Assembly (NCBI GenBank): GCA_963402885.1
Contig: OY727101.1
Span: 16,158,417 to 16,222,416 of the forward strand
Direction of reading: 5' to 3'
Length of the DNA: 64,000 bases
DNA from: Antedon bifida
Taxonomy: Eukaryota > Echinodermata > Crinoidea > Comatulida > Antedonidae
Below are positions 34,791 through 45,570 of this stretch, piece after piece (position 1 is the first letter of the stretch; each line of letters opens with the position of its first letter). The notes under the pieces are model-generated. The model was not told where the DNA came from. It did not search any database and saw only the letters and a list, made by a program, of their open reading frames with translations. A program made the translations under genes and the position numbers.

Positions 34791-35717
34791 GGCAATGACA
34801 ATGAGACGCGATCTTATTCGTGTTTAATTAAACCCCAATGAGTGTCAAGTTTTGGATACATCAACCATCCATATGCCCCAACCTTCTTTAAAGTAAAACC
34901 ACTGCTAATCGACAAGGGTGTGGTGGACAAAATGTGGTTAGAAGTATATGTGATTGCCGGAGTTTTTCTTGGGAATGGGGTAATATGATAAATTTCCATT
35001 ATTTAACATTTTGATATTTACATACAGTATTTATTTTCATCAATCAAGAAAGTATAAAACAAGAGTACGATTTTAAACGTATGATAAAATACAGAACTTT
35101 AAAAATATCTTTAACAACTATTTCGAAGTTTTCATCTAGTAAGCATAATAATTGATTTCCAATAAATGTGATTTATTATTTCGTTTGGTGTATCATTAGA
35201 AAGAAATTGATAATCACAAAGAAATTGATTTACAATGATCTACAATTTACCAAACATTTTGATACAATTTTTAGCGTATTTGATCATTTCTTGATATTAA
35301 TTGTGTTGTATTTCATATTTAGTGGGTATTTACTTGATAATACAAGTTACCATATTATACACAAACAAAACAAACGCTTCCCTAAAAACCCTTCTGAACA
35401 ATAAATGCCTGGGCATTTATCCGAATAAAATACAGTATCTACATTTTCATCTTAACACAAACGCAGTTAATTTCAATAAATGCGATTTCTTTTTTCTTTT
35501 AGGCATCACTACTCATAGTTCAGAAATATATCCATGTAAACCAGCTTCTTTTCTTAAATATTCTACCAAATGAAATTAATTCACAATGACAGTGCTAAAA
35601 CTAATGTTATGCTGTCGGTGATAGGCCTACTGTATTTTACATGCTAAACTAAAATTCTTAAAAATGTCTCCAAATTCTCAGCTAGCTATATTAGTTTACA
35701 TGTTATGTTGGATCATT
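34791..35717. other. Spacer between LamG copies G and H
   Basis: AT-rich, with LamG flank-like phrases and no recognisable gene. Short open frames here (for example 35168-35573) show no family resemblance. Confidence 0.5.
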
Positions 35718-36794
35718 TTATTTAATAATTTCAGTGACGTTGTAATAGTAGGTTTCCACATCCTGTGAAGCAACTGAGATATTGTAAAACTGGACTTCAT
35801 TAATCAAGCCATAGAAATAACGGTCATTCCTATGTGCTGTTCCAATAACGACTGGGTTGGGATTGATAGGTATAGGACCAGAGCAACAATCAGACTGACC
35901 AGATTGCGTTTCTGCATTGACATAAAATGATAGGCAACTTCCATTGTACGTTAAAACCAAATGTCGCCACACTCCAAATTGAGTCACAAGATAATACGTG
36001 AATTTAGAATTAGATGCGATTGAAGTAAAAAGTGATACCTTTAAATTATTAGGACCTAGTTTTAATTCAAATTCACCATCGTCCCGGAACCCATTATTCG
36101 AAATAAACTGATTGTTATCACCTCCTTCCAAACCTTTATACCACAAACTAACTGTAAATTCTGATCCAAAATCAAAATTACTAAACTCCTCAACAACAAC
36201 TCTCTGAGAGCCGGTGAAGTTGGCGGCTAATCCACTTACACCAGTTGTGTATGTTAAGTCTGTACCATTAGATCTTCCATGGCGTTCATTGCCAGATGTA
36301 TCATTGACGTCACACTCAAACGCGTAATAAGCAAGTAAATACTGGTTCTCTCCAACCAAGAGACTGTTGCCAGTTTGCGTACTGGACTCAGTTTCCAGAC
36401 AATTAGTTGACACTTCAGATTCCATTATATGATCTTCACCTGATGTCACTACATCATCATCCATCTCGAATTGAGGACTAGACTCATTTTCCAGTCCATT
36501 AGTTGAGGAGTCCATACTTTGAAATTCTTCATCTGACGTCATGATACTATTTCGTTGATTGTCATTAAATTGGTGAGGAGCAACCAGTTGATATTCGTTG
36601 CAAACATCATCCACACTCTTTTTAAGAAACTTAAATTTAACACTGGAACATATAATGCATGTTGAAAGTGAAACTACCTCAAACATACATTTCTCTCGAT
36701 CAGCCAATTTCACTAGTTTTTGGTCGCTTGTACATTTACCATTTACGGCAAATATTCCAAGAGCTACGATCAGCGTCAACAAACTGCAATACAT
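35718..36794 (-). CDS. Secreted LamG-like protein (H)
   Basis: 358 residues, intact. Signal peptide (MYCSLLTLIVALGIFAVNG), Cys segment with CTSDQKLVKLADREKCMF (it lacks the KRQTKCGNNQ form of other copies), a linker with one diverged acidic repeat, and the LamG-like domain from YLLAYYAFECDVNDTSGNE to YFYGLINEVQFYN. The C-terminus is TYYYNVTEIIK. The untranslated first exon ends at donor 36982/36981. Closest in its N-terminus to pseudogene G, suggesting the two are sister copies. Confidence 0.87.
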   Translation of the reverse strand: MYCSLLTLIVALGIFAVNGKCTSDQKLVKLADREKCMFEVVSLSTCIICSSVKFKFLKKSVDDVCNEYQLVAPHQFNDNQRNSIMTSDEEFQSMDSSTNGLENESSPQFEMDDDVVTSGEDHIMESEVSTNCLETESSTQTGNSLLVGENQYLLAYYAFECDVNDTSGNERHGRSNGTDLTYTTGVSGLAANFTGSQRVVVEEFSNFDFGSEFTVSLWYKGLEGGDNNQFISNNGFRDDGEFELKLGPNNLKVSLFTSIASNSKFTYYLVTQFGVWRHLVLTYNGSCLSFYVNAETQSGQSDCCSGPIPINPNPVVIGTAHRNDRYFYGLINEVQFYNISVASQDVETYYYNVTEIIK

Positions 36795-38033
36795 ATTCTA
36801 CTGAAACAAAGAAATATTGGCGATTTATGAAGTTCAGATAAACAGATAAATTACCAAATTTATGAAAATACGATAACTTGTCGAGGCCTACTTTAAATTA
36901 AACCTTAACTACCGTTTCAATAGCTAAACTATAAGTACGTGTCTGTTTTACTTTGTTGAAAGAATTATGGAACTAACTTACAAACGTGTAGTTTGATAAC
37001 AACCGACGCATAAAATGACCACTACTGGCTACTCTATCTTAAATATTGATCACTTTCGTAGGTAATAACTCATTTTGTTTTCTCAATGAGTATACTGATA
37101 TACGTTTACAAATAAATAAAAAGATTATTAACCACTATTGTGTAAAAATGAAAAGTAAATCGAGCTTTAATTGGTTACAGACAATGAGACGCGGTCTTAT
37201 TCGTGTTAAATCTCAGTGTGTTTTGGATACATCAACAATCCATCAGCCCAAACCTTCTTTAAAGTAAAACCACTGCTAATCGACAAGGGTGTGGTGGACA
37301 AAATGTGGTTAGAAGTATATGTGATTTCTGGAGTTTTTCCAGGGAATGGGGTAACATGATAAATTTCTATTATTTAACATTTTGATATTTACATATTTAT
37401 TTTCAAAAATCAAGCAAGTATAAAACAAGAGTTAGATTAAACGTTTGATAAAAATATAAATAAATAAATATCTTCACGAACTATTTTGTAGAATTTGTTT
37501 AATAATTATTCTCCACAATAACACAAAAACAATAAACATAGCAAATTGATTTCCAATAAATGAGATTTACTATTTATTTACTTAAAGATGTATTGTTCCG
37601 CCAAAAACATGAAAAATGAAGATTAATAAAAGCAGATTTTGATTAGGCCATTTGGCATTTTTATCAAGTTAATTAATTCTGTGAAAAAAAAGAAAACCAA
37701 CAAATATAATGATTTTACTTACAAAAAGACAAAATAAACTGTTACATTTAACCAAAAACCCATTGTCTGACAGAATACTTTTTACTTTAAATTACAGTTA
37801 TTTTCAGGTAAATAATAATAATAATTTTATTTTTCGATCCCATATCTAAATGTGACATTAAAATTACATTACAATTATTTGTTCAGGGGTCAAAATATCT
37901 TTAAATTGCCTATACCTAAAGAAATAAATTTACAATGTTGGTACAAAGGCCAAAAACGAATTATTTATATGTGAATTCAGTAGAATAGGCCTATAGTTTA
38001 GTATATTTTAACAGGTTAACTCTGAAATCAACA

Positions 38034-39422
38034 TTAAATTTCAGTCACATTATAATAATAGGCTTCCACTTGTTGCGACGACACAGAACTATTGTAAAAT
38101 TGGACTTCATCAATCAAGCCATAGAAATAACGGTCATTCCTGCCATATGCTGTTCCAATAACGACTGGGTTAGGATTTATCGGTATAGAACCGGAGCAAC
38201 AGTCAGACTGACCAGATTGCGTTTCTGCATTGACATAAAACGCTAGGTAACTGCCGTTATAGGTTAAAACCACATGTCGCCACGCTCCAAATTGAACCAC
38301 AGGCACATATTTAAAGTTACTTTCAAATCGGGTAAAAATTGATACACATAAAATATTACTTTTTGAAAGTTTAAGTTCAAATTCACCATCCACACGGTAA
38401 CCATTATTCAAAATATACTGTTTGTCATCGCCTCCTTCCAAACGTTTAAACCACAAACTAACCGTAAATTCTAATCCAAAATCAAAGTTACTGAACTCAT
38501 CAACAACAATGCTCTGAGAGCCGGTGAAGTTGGCGGCTAAACCACTTATACCAGTTGTGTATGTTAAGTCTGTACCATAAGATCTTCCATGGCGTTCATT
38601 GTCAGATGTATCATTTACGTCACTCTCGAATGCGTAATAAGCAAGTAAATACTGGTTCTCTCCAACCAAGACACTGTCAGTAGTTAAACATTGACTAATA
38701 GACTCATTTTCCTGACCATTAGTTGCGGATTCCGTTTCCATTGTACTGCCAACTTCACCTGACGTCATGACAGTATCATTCATCTCGGATTGAGTACTAG
38801 ACTCATTTTCCAGTTCATTAGTTGATGATCCCGTTACCACCATTGTATTACGACCATCTTCATCTGATGTCATATTATCATCCATCTCGGATTGAGTACT
38901 AGACTCATTTTCCAGACCATTAGTTGATGATCCCGTTACCACCAATGTATTACGACCATCTTCATCTGATGTCATATAATCATCCATCTCGGATTGAGTA
39001 CTAGACTCATTTTCCAGACCATTAGTTGAGGATTCTGTTACCACCAATGTATTACGACCATCTTCATCTGATGTCATATTATCATCCATCTCGCTTTGAG
39101 TACTAGACTCATTTTCCAGACCACTAGTTGAGGATTCCGTTTCTATTCTATTTGTATTATCAACTCCTTCATTTTGATTCTCATTGAATCGGTTAGCCAA
39201 ACCAAAGCCAATCAGTTGATATTTATTGCAAACATCATCATCCCTTTTAAATTTAACATGGGAATATGTAATGCATTTTGAAAGTGAAACCACCTCCAAC
39301 ATACATTTCTCCAGACCATCCAATTTCACCAGTTTTTGGTTGTTTCCACATTTTGTTTGACGTTTACCATTTACGTCAAAAATTCCAAGAACCACGATCA
39401 ACGTTAACACGCTGTAATACAT
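38034..39422 (-). CDS. Secreted LamG-like protein, longest acidic linker (I)
   Basis: 462 residues, intact. Signal peptide MYYSVLTLIVVLGIFDVNG, Cys segment KRQTKCGNNQKLVKLDGLEK, then a long linker with four 34-residue repeats (core ENESSTQSEMDD plus TSDEDGRNT) and a partial fifth. The LamG-like domain follows, ending SSVSSQQVEAYYYNVTEI. The linker is strongly acidic and dense in sequons (NES, NMT). The donor of the untranslated exon is at 40208/40207. It is nearly identical to copy K at 42848. Secreted; biochemical role unknown. Confidence 0.9.
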   Translation of the reverse strand: MYYSVLTLIVVLGIFDVNGKRQTKCGNNQKLVKLDGLEKCMLEVVSLSKCITYSHVKFKRDDDVCNKYQLIGFGLANRFNENQNEGVDNTNRIETESSTSGLENESSTQSEMDDNMTSDEDGRNTLVVTESSTNGLENESSTQSEMDDYMTSDEDGRNTLVVTGSSTNGLENESSTQSEMDDNMTSDEDGRNTMVVTGSSTNELENESSTQSEMNDTVMTSGEVGSTMETESATNGQENESISQCLTTDSVLVGENQYLLAYYAFESDVNDTSDNERHGRSYGTDLTYTTGISGLAANFTGSQSIVVDEFSNFDFGLEFTVSLWFKRLEGGDDKQYILNNGYRVDGEFELKLSKSNILCVSIFTRFESNFKYVPVVQFGAWRHVVLTYNGSYLAFYVNAETQSGQSDCCSGSIPINPNPVVIGTAYGRNDRYFYGLIDEVQFYNSSVSSQQVEAYYYNVTEI

Positions 39423-39535
39423 AATCTGATAAACAAAAGAATACTGTATGTGAAAACTAGCGGTTAATTTGTATCAAAAATAACTGAACAAAACAAACTT
39501 AGAATTACGAGTTAGTTAAAGCAAAGCAATCTAGC

Positions 39536-39950
39536 AACAGGACATTGGGCTCGCCGCCAGGATAGGAACTACAGTTCTTTGGAGTGGAGTTGTGGCTTGA
39601 TGGTTATGTTACCACTCCAAGGGTCCTGGGTTCAAGTCCCATCACATGTCAGGATTTTTTCTAAGGACAAAATTACAACTCCACTCCCAAAGACTTGTAA
39701 TAAGACTTTGTTTATGTAGAGCATCTTGTGTATATGTTTGTCTTGTGAACCTCTGAGGGTCCCTAATGATCAGCAATTGCTGGATGGATCACCCTCATTG
39801 AATATGGTTAAAAAAAAAAATCTTATGTCTAGCTACGACAAATACCAACAGTACTGTACTATGTACATAATCTCCGCGGCGCACGGTGTATGTTAGGGCT
39901 GTGGAACTGATCGTGTCACAGCTACAGATAAACCCTTTGATCTCCGTCAT
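39536..39950. mobile_element. MITE family 3 interrupted by SINE, copy in unit 1
   Basis: Left piece AACAGGACATTGGGCTCGCC to TTCTTTGGA, right piece from TCTTATGTCTAGC through ACAGTACTGTACTATGTACA to CTTTGATCTCCG. The uninterrupted relative at 31630 reads CAGTCCTTTGATCTTATG across this point, so a SINE landed inside. Confidence 0.75.
39583..39820 (+). mobile_element. tRNA-derived SINE
   Basis: Has a box-A-like TGGCTTGATGGTTA and box-B GGGTTCAAGTCCC at tRNA-like spacing, a non-tRNA body with TTTGTTTATGTAGAGCATCT, and an oligo(A) end at 39810-39820. Inserted in a family 3 MITE. Confidence 0.8.
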
Positions 39951-40755
39951 TGATGATTGCCTTAGAGTTTAGAGGTTTTCCACGTTTTCGCCTAATAAAC
40001 GTAGTGAACAAATGACAGCCAATCAAAGGACACAAATGGAAAATAAATAACGATAACAGAAAATTACGAAATTATGTTACCTTCAACATGAACCAGATTG
40101 TAATAAATCGACAAAAATAGCAGCAGCATCAGATACTTAACTTCATAGTTACAATACAATAACAAGCGCATATTCCTACAAAATAATTTTCTGAATGTAT
40201 TAACTTACAATACTGTAGCCACGGAAAATAGATTACTTTTTGTATACTCTCATTTTATATTGATCAATCTCATTTTATTTATTTTTTATAACTATTCATT
40301 CTCTCTAAAAAAAAGAAGGTAAAACCGATATACATTTACATGACAATGACAGAATATAAAAAGATGATCAACTAATATTGTGCCATATTAAAAGTCAATA
40401 TTAGTTAGTTTTGAATTAATATGCAATTTATGACTTTATTTATATACAATAAACGTACCACAGTATCAATGTGTAAACCAGTATTTTAGATATTAGTTTT
40501 ACTGTGAAATTTTAAATGTACGAATTGCTCCTTTATATTGCATTTTAAACATTTTACTGAATAATTTTATATATTTTATTATATTTTTGAAAATAAATTA
40601 ATGTGGATTTGACAAATGTTACAAAATTAAGTTTCTTAAGTTAATGTTTAAATATACAATGGAGGTGTCGTTTGAAGGAAACCAACTTTTTGAGTATTTA
40701 AAGTTCAAATTATTCATACATCAGCATTCGTGTGCTTCTTGTAAACAAAGGTGCT

Positions 40756-41733
40756 TTAATGTCCCGTGATGTTGTAATAGTAGGTTTCTACGTTTTGTGA
40801 CGACACAAAACAATTATAAAATTTGATTTCATCAATCAAGCCATAGAAATAACGTTCGTTGTTGCCATGTGCAGTTCCAATAACGACTGGGTTAGGATTG
40901 ATCGGTATAGGACCAGAGCAACAGTCAGACTGACCAGATCGCATTTCTGCATTAATATACAAAGCTGTGTAACTGCCGTTATAGGTTAAAACCACATGTC
41001 GCCATACTCCAAATTGAACCCCAGGGTCATACTTAAAATTGGATTCATTTTGGGTGAAAAGTGATGCAAAAAAAATGAAACGACCCAGTTTAATTTCAAA
41101 TTCACCATTGTCCCGGAAACCATTATTCAAAATAAACTGTCGGTCATCACCTCCTTCAAAACGTTTATACCACAAACTAACCGTAAATTCCGATCCAAAA
41201 TCAAAGTTACTGAACATGTCAACAGCAATGCTCTGAGAGCCGGTGAAGTTGGCGGCTAAACCACTTATACCAGTTGTGTATGTCAAGTCTGTACCATTTG
41301 ATCTTCCATGGCGTTCATTGCCAGATGTATCATTTACGCCACCCTCAAATGCGTAATAAGCAAGTAAATACTGGTTCTCTCCAACCAAGACACTGTCCTG
41401 GGTACCAGTTGGACCACTGGAACCACCTTCCAGACCATTAGTTGACGATTCTGTTACCATTGTATTCTGACCATTTTCATCTGACGTCACAACATCAGGA
41501 AGCTGATTTTTATTGAATTCTTGAGCCAAATAAGGAGCATTTACTTTCCCTTTTAGTGACTTAAATCTAAAACTGTGATACCAAATGCATTTTGAAACTA
41601 CTTTCAAAATACATTTCTCCCGATCAGCCAATTTCACCAGTTTCTGGCTGTTTCCACATTTTATTTCATGTTGTATACCATTTACGAGAGGTATTTCCAG
41701 AACCACGATCAACATTAACACACTGCAATACAT
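40756..41733 (-). CDS. Secreted LamG-like protein, short linker (J)
   Basis: 325 residues, intact. Signal peptide (MYCSVLMLIVVLEIPLVNG), Cys segment IKCGNSQKLVKLADREKCIL, a short linker with only a trace of the acidic repeat (TESSTNGLEGGSS), then the LamG-like domain to YFYGLIDEIKFYNCFVSS. Its neighbour I has the longest linker, so long- and short-linker forms alternate in the duplicated unit. It is nearly identical to copy L, which is broken by a stop. Confidence 0.88.
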   Translation of the reverse strand: MYCSVLMLIVVLEIPLVNGIQHEIKCGNSQKLVKLADREKCILKVVSKCIWYHSFRFKSLKGKVNAPYLAQEFNKNQLPDVVTSDENGQNTMVTESSTNGLEGGSSGPTGTQDSVLVGENQYLLAYYAFEGGVNDTSGNERHGRSNGTDLTYTTGISGLAANFTGSQSIAVDMFSNFDFGSEFTVSLWYKRFEGGDDRQFILNNGFRDNGEFEIKLGRFIFFASLFTQNESNFKYDPGVQFGVWRHVVLTYNGSYTALYINAEMRSGQSDCCSGPIPINPNPVVIGTAHGNNERYFYGLIDEIKFYNCFVSSQNVETYYYNITGH

Positions 41734-41940
41734 AATCTAATGAAAAGAATAATACAGCATAATACGTGGAATTTTTCTGTAAAGTAAACTTTAAATACAA
41801 TGTTTTAACTGACTATAGGCCTATTGACAATCACTGCACAAATTGATTAAAACAAAAAACAACATAAAAAAATTCGGCAGGATTACCTAGAATTTATCAA
41901 TTAAATAAAGTCGGAAGGCTATCTATATTTTAATGAATTC

Positions 41941-42068
41941 TAAAGCAACACAAGCACGTAAGGGCAACGCAACTGATTTGACCAATCACAAGAGATTGAT
42001 TATTCGAATTGTTACTAGTCATTGGTAAACTCACTTACGTTGCGTTTACGCTCTTGCGTTCTAGTGGG
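41941..42068. mobile_element. Palindromic CCAAT-type MITE, family 2, full length
   Basis: Best copy: AGCACGTAAGGGCAACGCAA and TTTGACCAATCACAAGAGAT pair with AGTCATTGGTAAACTCACTT and CGTTGCGTTTACGCTCTTGC. Lies 5' of LamG copy J. Confidence 0.8.
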
Positions 42069-42847
42069 AAGAAAACTTAAATAAAAGACTAACTGGCAAA
42101 TCAACAGAGCTGAAAGAAAATCATAAAATAATGTTACCTTCTCAACATGAACCAGCTTCTAAAATCGATCGAAATACTTAATTGTGTTGTAAAAGTATTT
42201 CACGCATTGCATTTAGTCAGTTAAACTTCTTACAGCATTTGTTTTTATTGTAAACATTTTGTGAAAGAATTACAAATACTGTAGTATACTACGTATAAAC
42301 AGATGTGATTTATTTTGACTGTATACTCAATCTTTAATACTGAATTCTTTCATTTCATCTCGTTCTGTTCCCTCAAAAATTAAACTGATACACATTTACA
42401 TGACAAATATGAAAACACAATGGATGGTAAACTATATAATTAGTGTGATGCTACTGCTATTGTGCCAAATTAAATCAGTGGAGTTAATTGGTTAAAAGGC
42501 GTATTTAATATCTTTCGATTTCGGCTTGGTTTCCATTTTAATTGCTACGTGTAGCCAACGAAATCTGGAGCAAATATCAGGAGCGCTAATCGATTCGTCA
42601 AAGAACGTTCCGAACTTAACGATTTGTCTGCCATGACTCCAATTGTAATAGAGGACCAATAATACACACCATTAAAATTACATTACAATTATTTGTTCAG
42701 GGGTCAAAATATCTTTAAATTGCCTATACCTAAAGAAATAAATTTACAATGTTGGTACAAAGGCCAAAAACGAATTATTTATATGTGAATTCAGTAGAAT
42801 AGGCCTATAGTTTAGTATATTTTAACAGGTTAACTCTGAAATCAACA

Positions 42848-44236
42848 TTAAATTTCAGTCACATTATAATAATAGGCTTCCACTTGTTGCGACGACACAG
42901 AACTATTGTAAAATTGGACTTCATCAATCAAGCCATAGAAATAACGGTCATTCCTGCCATATGCTGTTCCAATAACGACTGGGTTAGGATTTATTGGTAT
43001 AGAACCGGAGCAACAGTCAGACTGACCAGATTGCGTTTCTGCATTGACATAAAACGCTAGGTAACTGCCGTTATAGGTTAAAACCACATGTCGCCACGCT
43101 CCAAATTGAACCACAGGCACATATTTAAAGTTACTTTCCAATCGAGTAAAAATTGATACACATAAAATATTACTTTTTGAAAGTTTAAGTTCAAATTCAC
43201 CATCCACACGGTAACCATTATTCAAAATATACTGTTTGTCATCGCCTCCTTCCAAACGTTTAAACCACAAACTAACCGTAAATTCTAATCCAAAATCAAA
43301 GTTACTGAACTCATCAACAACAATGCTCTGAGAGCCGGTGAAGTTGGCGGCTAAACCACTTATACCAGTTGTGTATGTTAAGTCTGTACCATAAGATCTT
43401 CCATGGCGTTCATTGTCAGATGTATCATTTACGTCACTCTCGAATGCGTAATAAGCAAGTAAATACTGGTTCTCTCCAACCAAGACACTGTCAGTAGTTA
43501 AACATTGACTAATAGACTCATTTTCCTGACCATTAGTTGCGGATTCCGTTTCCATTGTACTGCCAACTTCACCTGACGTCATGACAGTATCATTCATCTC
43601 GGATTGAGTACTAGACTCATTTTCCAGTTCATTAGTTGATGATCCCGTTACCACCATTGTATTACGACCATCTTCATCTGATGTCATATTATCATCCATC
43701 TCGGATTGAGTACTAGACTCATTTTCCAGACCATTAGTTGATGATCCCGTTACCACCAATGTATTACGACCATCTTCATCTGATGTCATATAATCATCCA
43801 TCTCGGATTGAGTACTAGACTCATTTTCCAGACCATTAGTTGAGGATTCTGTTACCACCAATGTATTACGACCATCTTCATCTGATGTCATATTATCATC
43901 CATCTCGCTTTGAGTACTAGACTCATTTTCCAGAACACTAGTTGAGGATTCCGTTTCTATTCTATTTGTATTATCAACTCCTTCATTTTGATTCTCATTG
44001 AATCGGTTAGCCAAACCAAAGCCAATCAGTTGATATTTATTGCAAACATCATCATTCCTTTTAAATTTAACATGGGAATATGTAATGCATTTTGAAAGTG
44101 AAACCACCTCCAACATACATTTCTCCAGACCATCCAAATTCACCAGTTTTTGGTTGTTTCCACATTTTGTTTGACGTTTACCATTTACGTCAAAAATTCC
44201 AAGAACCACGATCAACGTTAACACGCTGTAATACAT
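42848..44236 (-). CDS. Secreted LamG-like protein, twin of I (K)
   Basis: 462 residues, intact, differing from copy I at only a handful of positions (for example KLVNLDGLEK for KLVKLDGLEK, FKRNDD for FKRDDD, SSTSVLEN for SSTSGLEN, FTRLESN for FTRFESN). All four acidic repeats are kept in the same order, so the duplication is young. Same untranslated-exon donor, at 45038/45037. Confidence 0.9.
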   Translation of the reverse strand: MYYSVLTLIVVLGIFDVNGKRQTKCGNNQKLVNLDGLEKCMLEVVSLSKCITYSHVKFKRNDDVCNKYQLIGFGLANRFNENQNEGVDNTNRIETESSTSVLENESSTQSEMDDNMTSDEDGRNTLVVTESSTNGLENESSTQSEMDDYMTSDEDGRNTLVVTGSSTNGLENESSTQSEMDDNMTSDEDGRNTMVVTGSSTNELENESSTQSEMNDTVMTSGEVGSTMETESATNGQENESISQCLTTDSVLVGENQYLLAYYAFESDVNDTSDNERHGRSYGTDLTYTTGISGLAANFTGSQSIVVDEFSNFDFGLEFTVSLWFKRLEGGDDKQYILNNGYRVDGEFELKLSKSNILCVSIFTRLESNFKYVPVVQFGAWRHVVLTYNGSYLAFYVNAETQSGQSDCCSGSIPINPNPVVIGTAYGRNDRYFYGLIDEVQFYNSSVSSQQVEAYYYNVTEI

Positions 44237-44347
44237 AATCTGATAAACAAAAGAATACTTTATGTGAAAACTAGCGGTTAATTTGTATCAAAAATAACTG
44301 AACAAAACAAACTTAGAATTACGAGTTAGTAAAAGCAAAGCAATCTA

Positions 44348-44780
44348 GCAACAGGACATTGGGCTCGCCGCCAGGATAGGAACTACAGTTCTTTGGAGTG
44401 GAGTTGTGGCTTGGTGGTTATGATGTTTGGTTACCACTCCAAGGGTCCTGGGTTCAAGTCCCATCACATGTCAGGATTTTTTCTCAGGACAAAATTACAA
44501 CTTTACTCCCAAAGACTTGTAATAAGGCTTTGTTTATGTAGAGCATCTTGTGTATATGTTTGTCTTGTGAACCTCTGAGGGTCCCTAATGATCAGCAATT
44601 GCTGGATGGATCACCCTCATTGAATATGGTTAAAAAAAAAAAATCTTATGTCTAGCTACGACAAATACCAACAGTACTGTACTATGTACATAATCTCCGC
44701 GGCGCACGGTGTATGTTAGGGCTGTGGAACTGATCGTGTCGCAGCTACAGATAAACCCTTTGATCTCCGGAAATCATCAT
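44348..44780. mobile_element. MITE family 3 interrupted by SINE, copy in unit 2
   Basis: Duplicate of the element at 39536, with a GGAAATCATCATTG right flank slightly longer than in unit 1. Confidence 0.75.
44395..44643 (+). mobile_element. tRNA-derived SINE, duplicate
   Basis: Same element as at 39583. This copy keeps eight extra bases (GATGTTTG) between the A and B boxes, so here the box-A to box-B spacing is closer to a tRNA. Confidence 0.8.
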
Positions 44781-45570
44781 TGATGATTGCCTTAGAGTTT
44801 AGAGGTTTTCCACGCTTTCGCCTAATAAACGTAGTGAACAAATGACAGCCAATCAAAGGACACAAATGGAAAATAAATAACGATAACAGAAAATTACGAA
44901 ATTATGTTACCTTCAACATGAACCAGATTGTAATAAATCGACAAAAATAGCAGCAGCATCAGATACTTAACTTCATAGTTACAATACAATAACAAGCGCA
45001 TATTCCTACAGAAGAATTTTCTGAATGTATTAACTTACAATACTGTAGCCACGGAAAATAGATTACTTTTTGTATACTCTCATTTTATATTGATCAATCT
45101 CATTTTATTTATTTTTTATAACTATTCATTCTCTCTAAAAAAAAAAAAAGGTAAAACCGATATACATTTACATGACAATGACAGAATATAAAAAGATGAT
45201 CAACTAATATTGTGCCATATTAAAAGTCAATATTAGTTAGTTTTGAATTAATATGCAATTTATGACTTTATTTATATACAATAAACGTACCACAGTATCA
45301 ATGTGTAAACCAGTATTTTAGAAATTTTAAATGTACGAATTGCTCCTTTATATTGCATTTTAAACATTTTACTGAATAATTTTATATATTTTATTATATT
45401 TTTGAAAATAAATTAATGTGGATTTGACAAATGTTACAAAATTAAGTTTCTTAAGGTAATGTTTAAATATACAATGAAGATGTCGTTTGAAGGAAACCAA
45501 CTTTTTGAGTATTTAAAGTTCAAATTATTCATACATCAGCATTCGTGTGCTTCTTGTAAACAACGGTGCT

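Larger units (their letters stand above)
37856..42669. repeat. Tandem segmental duplication, unit 1 (4.8 kb)
   Basis: Begins CATTAAAATTACATTACAAT and carries LamG copies I and J with their flanks. The same sequence restarts at 42670, 4814 bases further on. The copies are nearly identical, with scattered substitutions and small indels. Confidence 0.93.

Noticed and set aside
39583-39660. Possible functional tRNA
   Set aside because: A and B boxes are present but the stems do not pair as a tRNA and it continues into a SINE body with an A tail.
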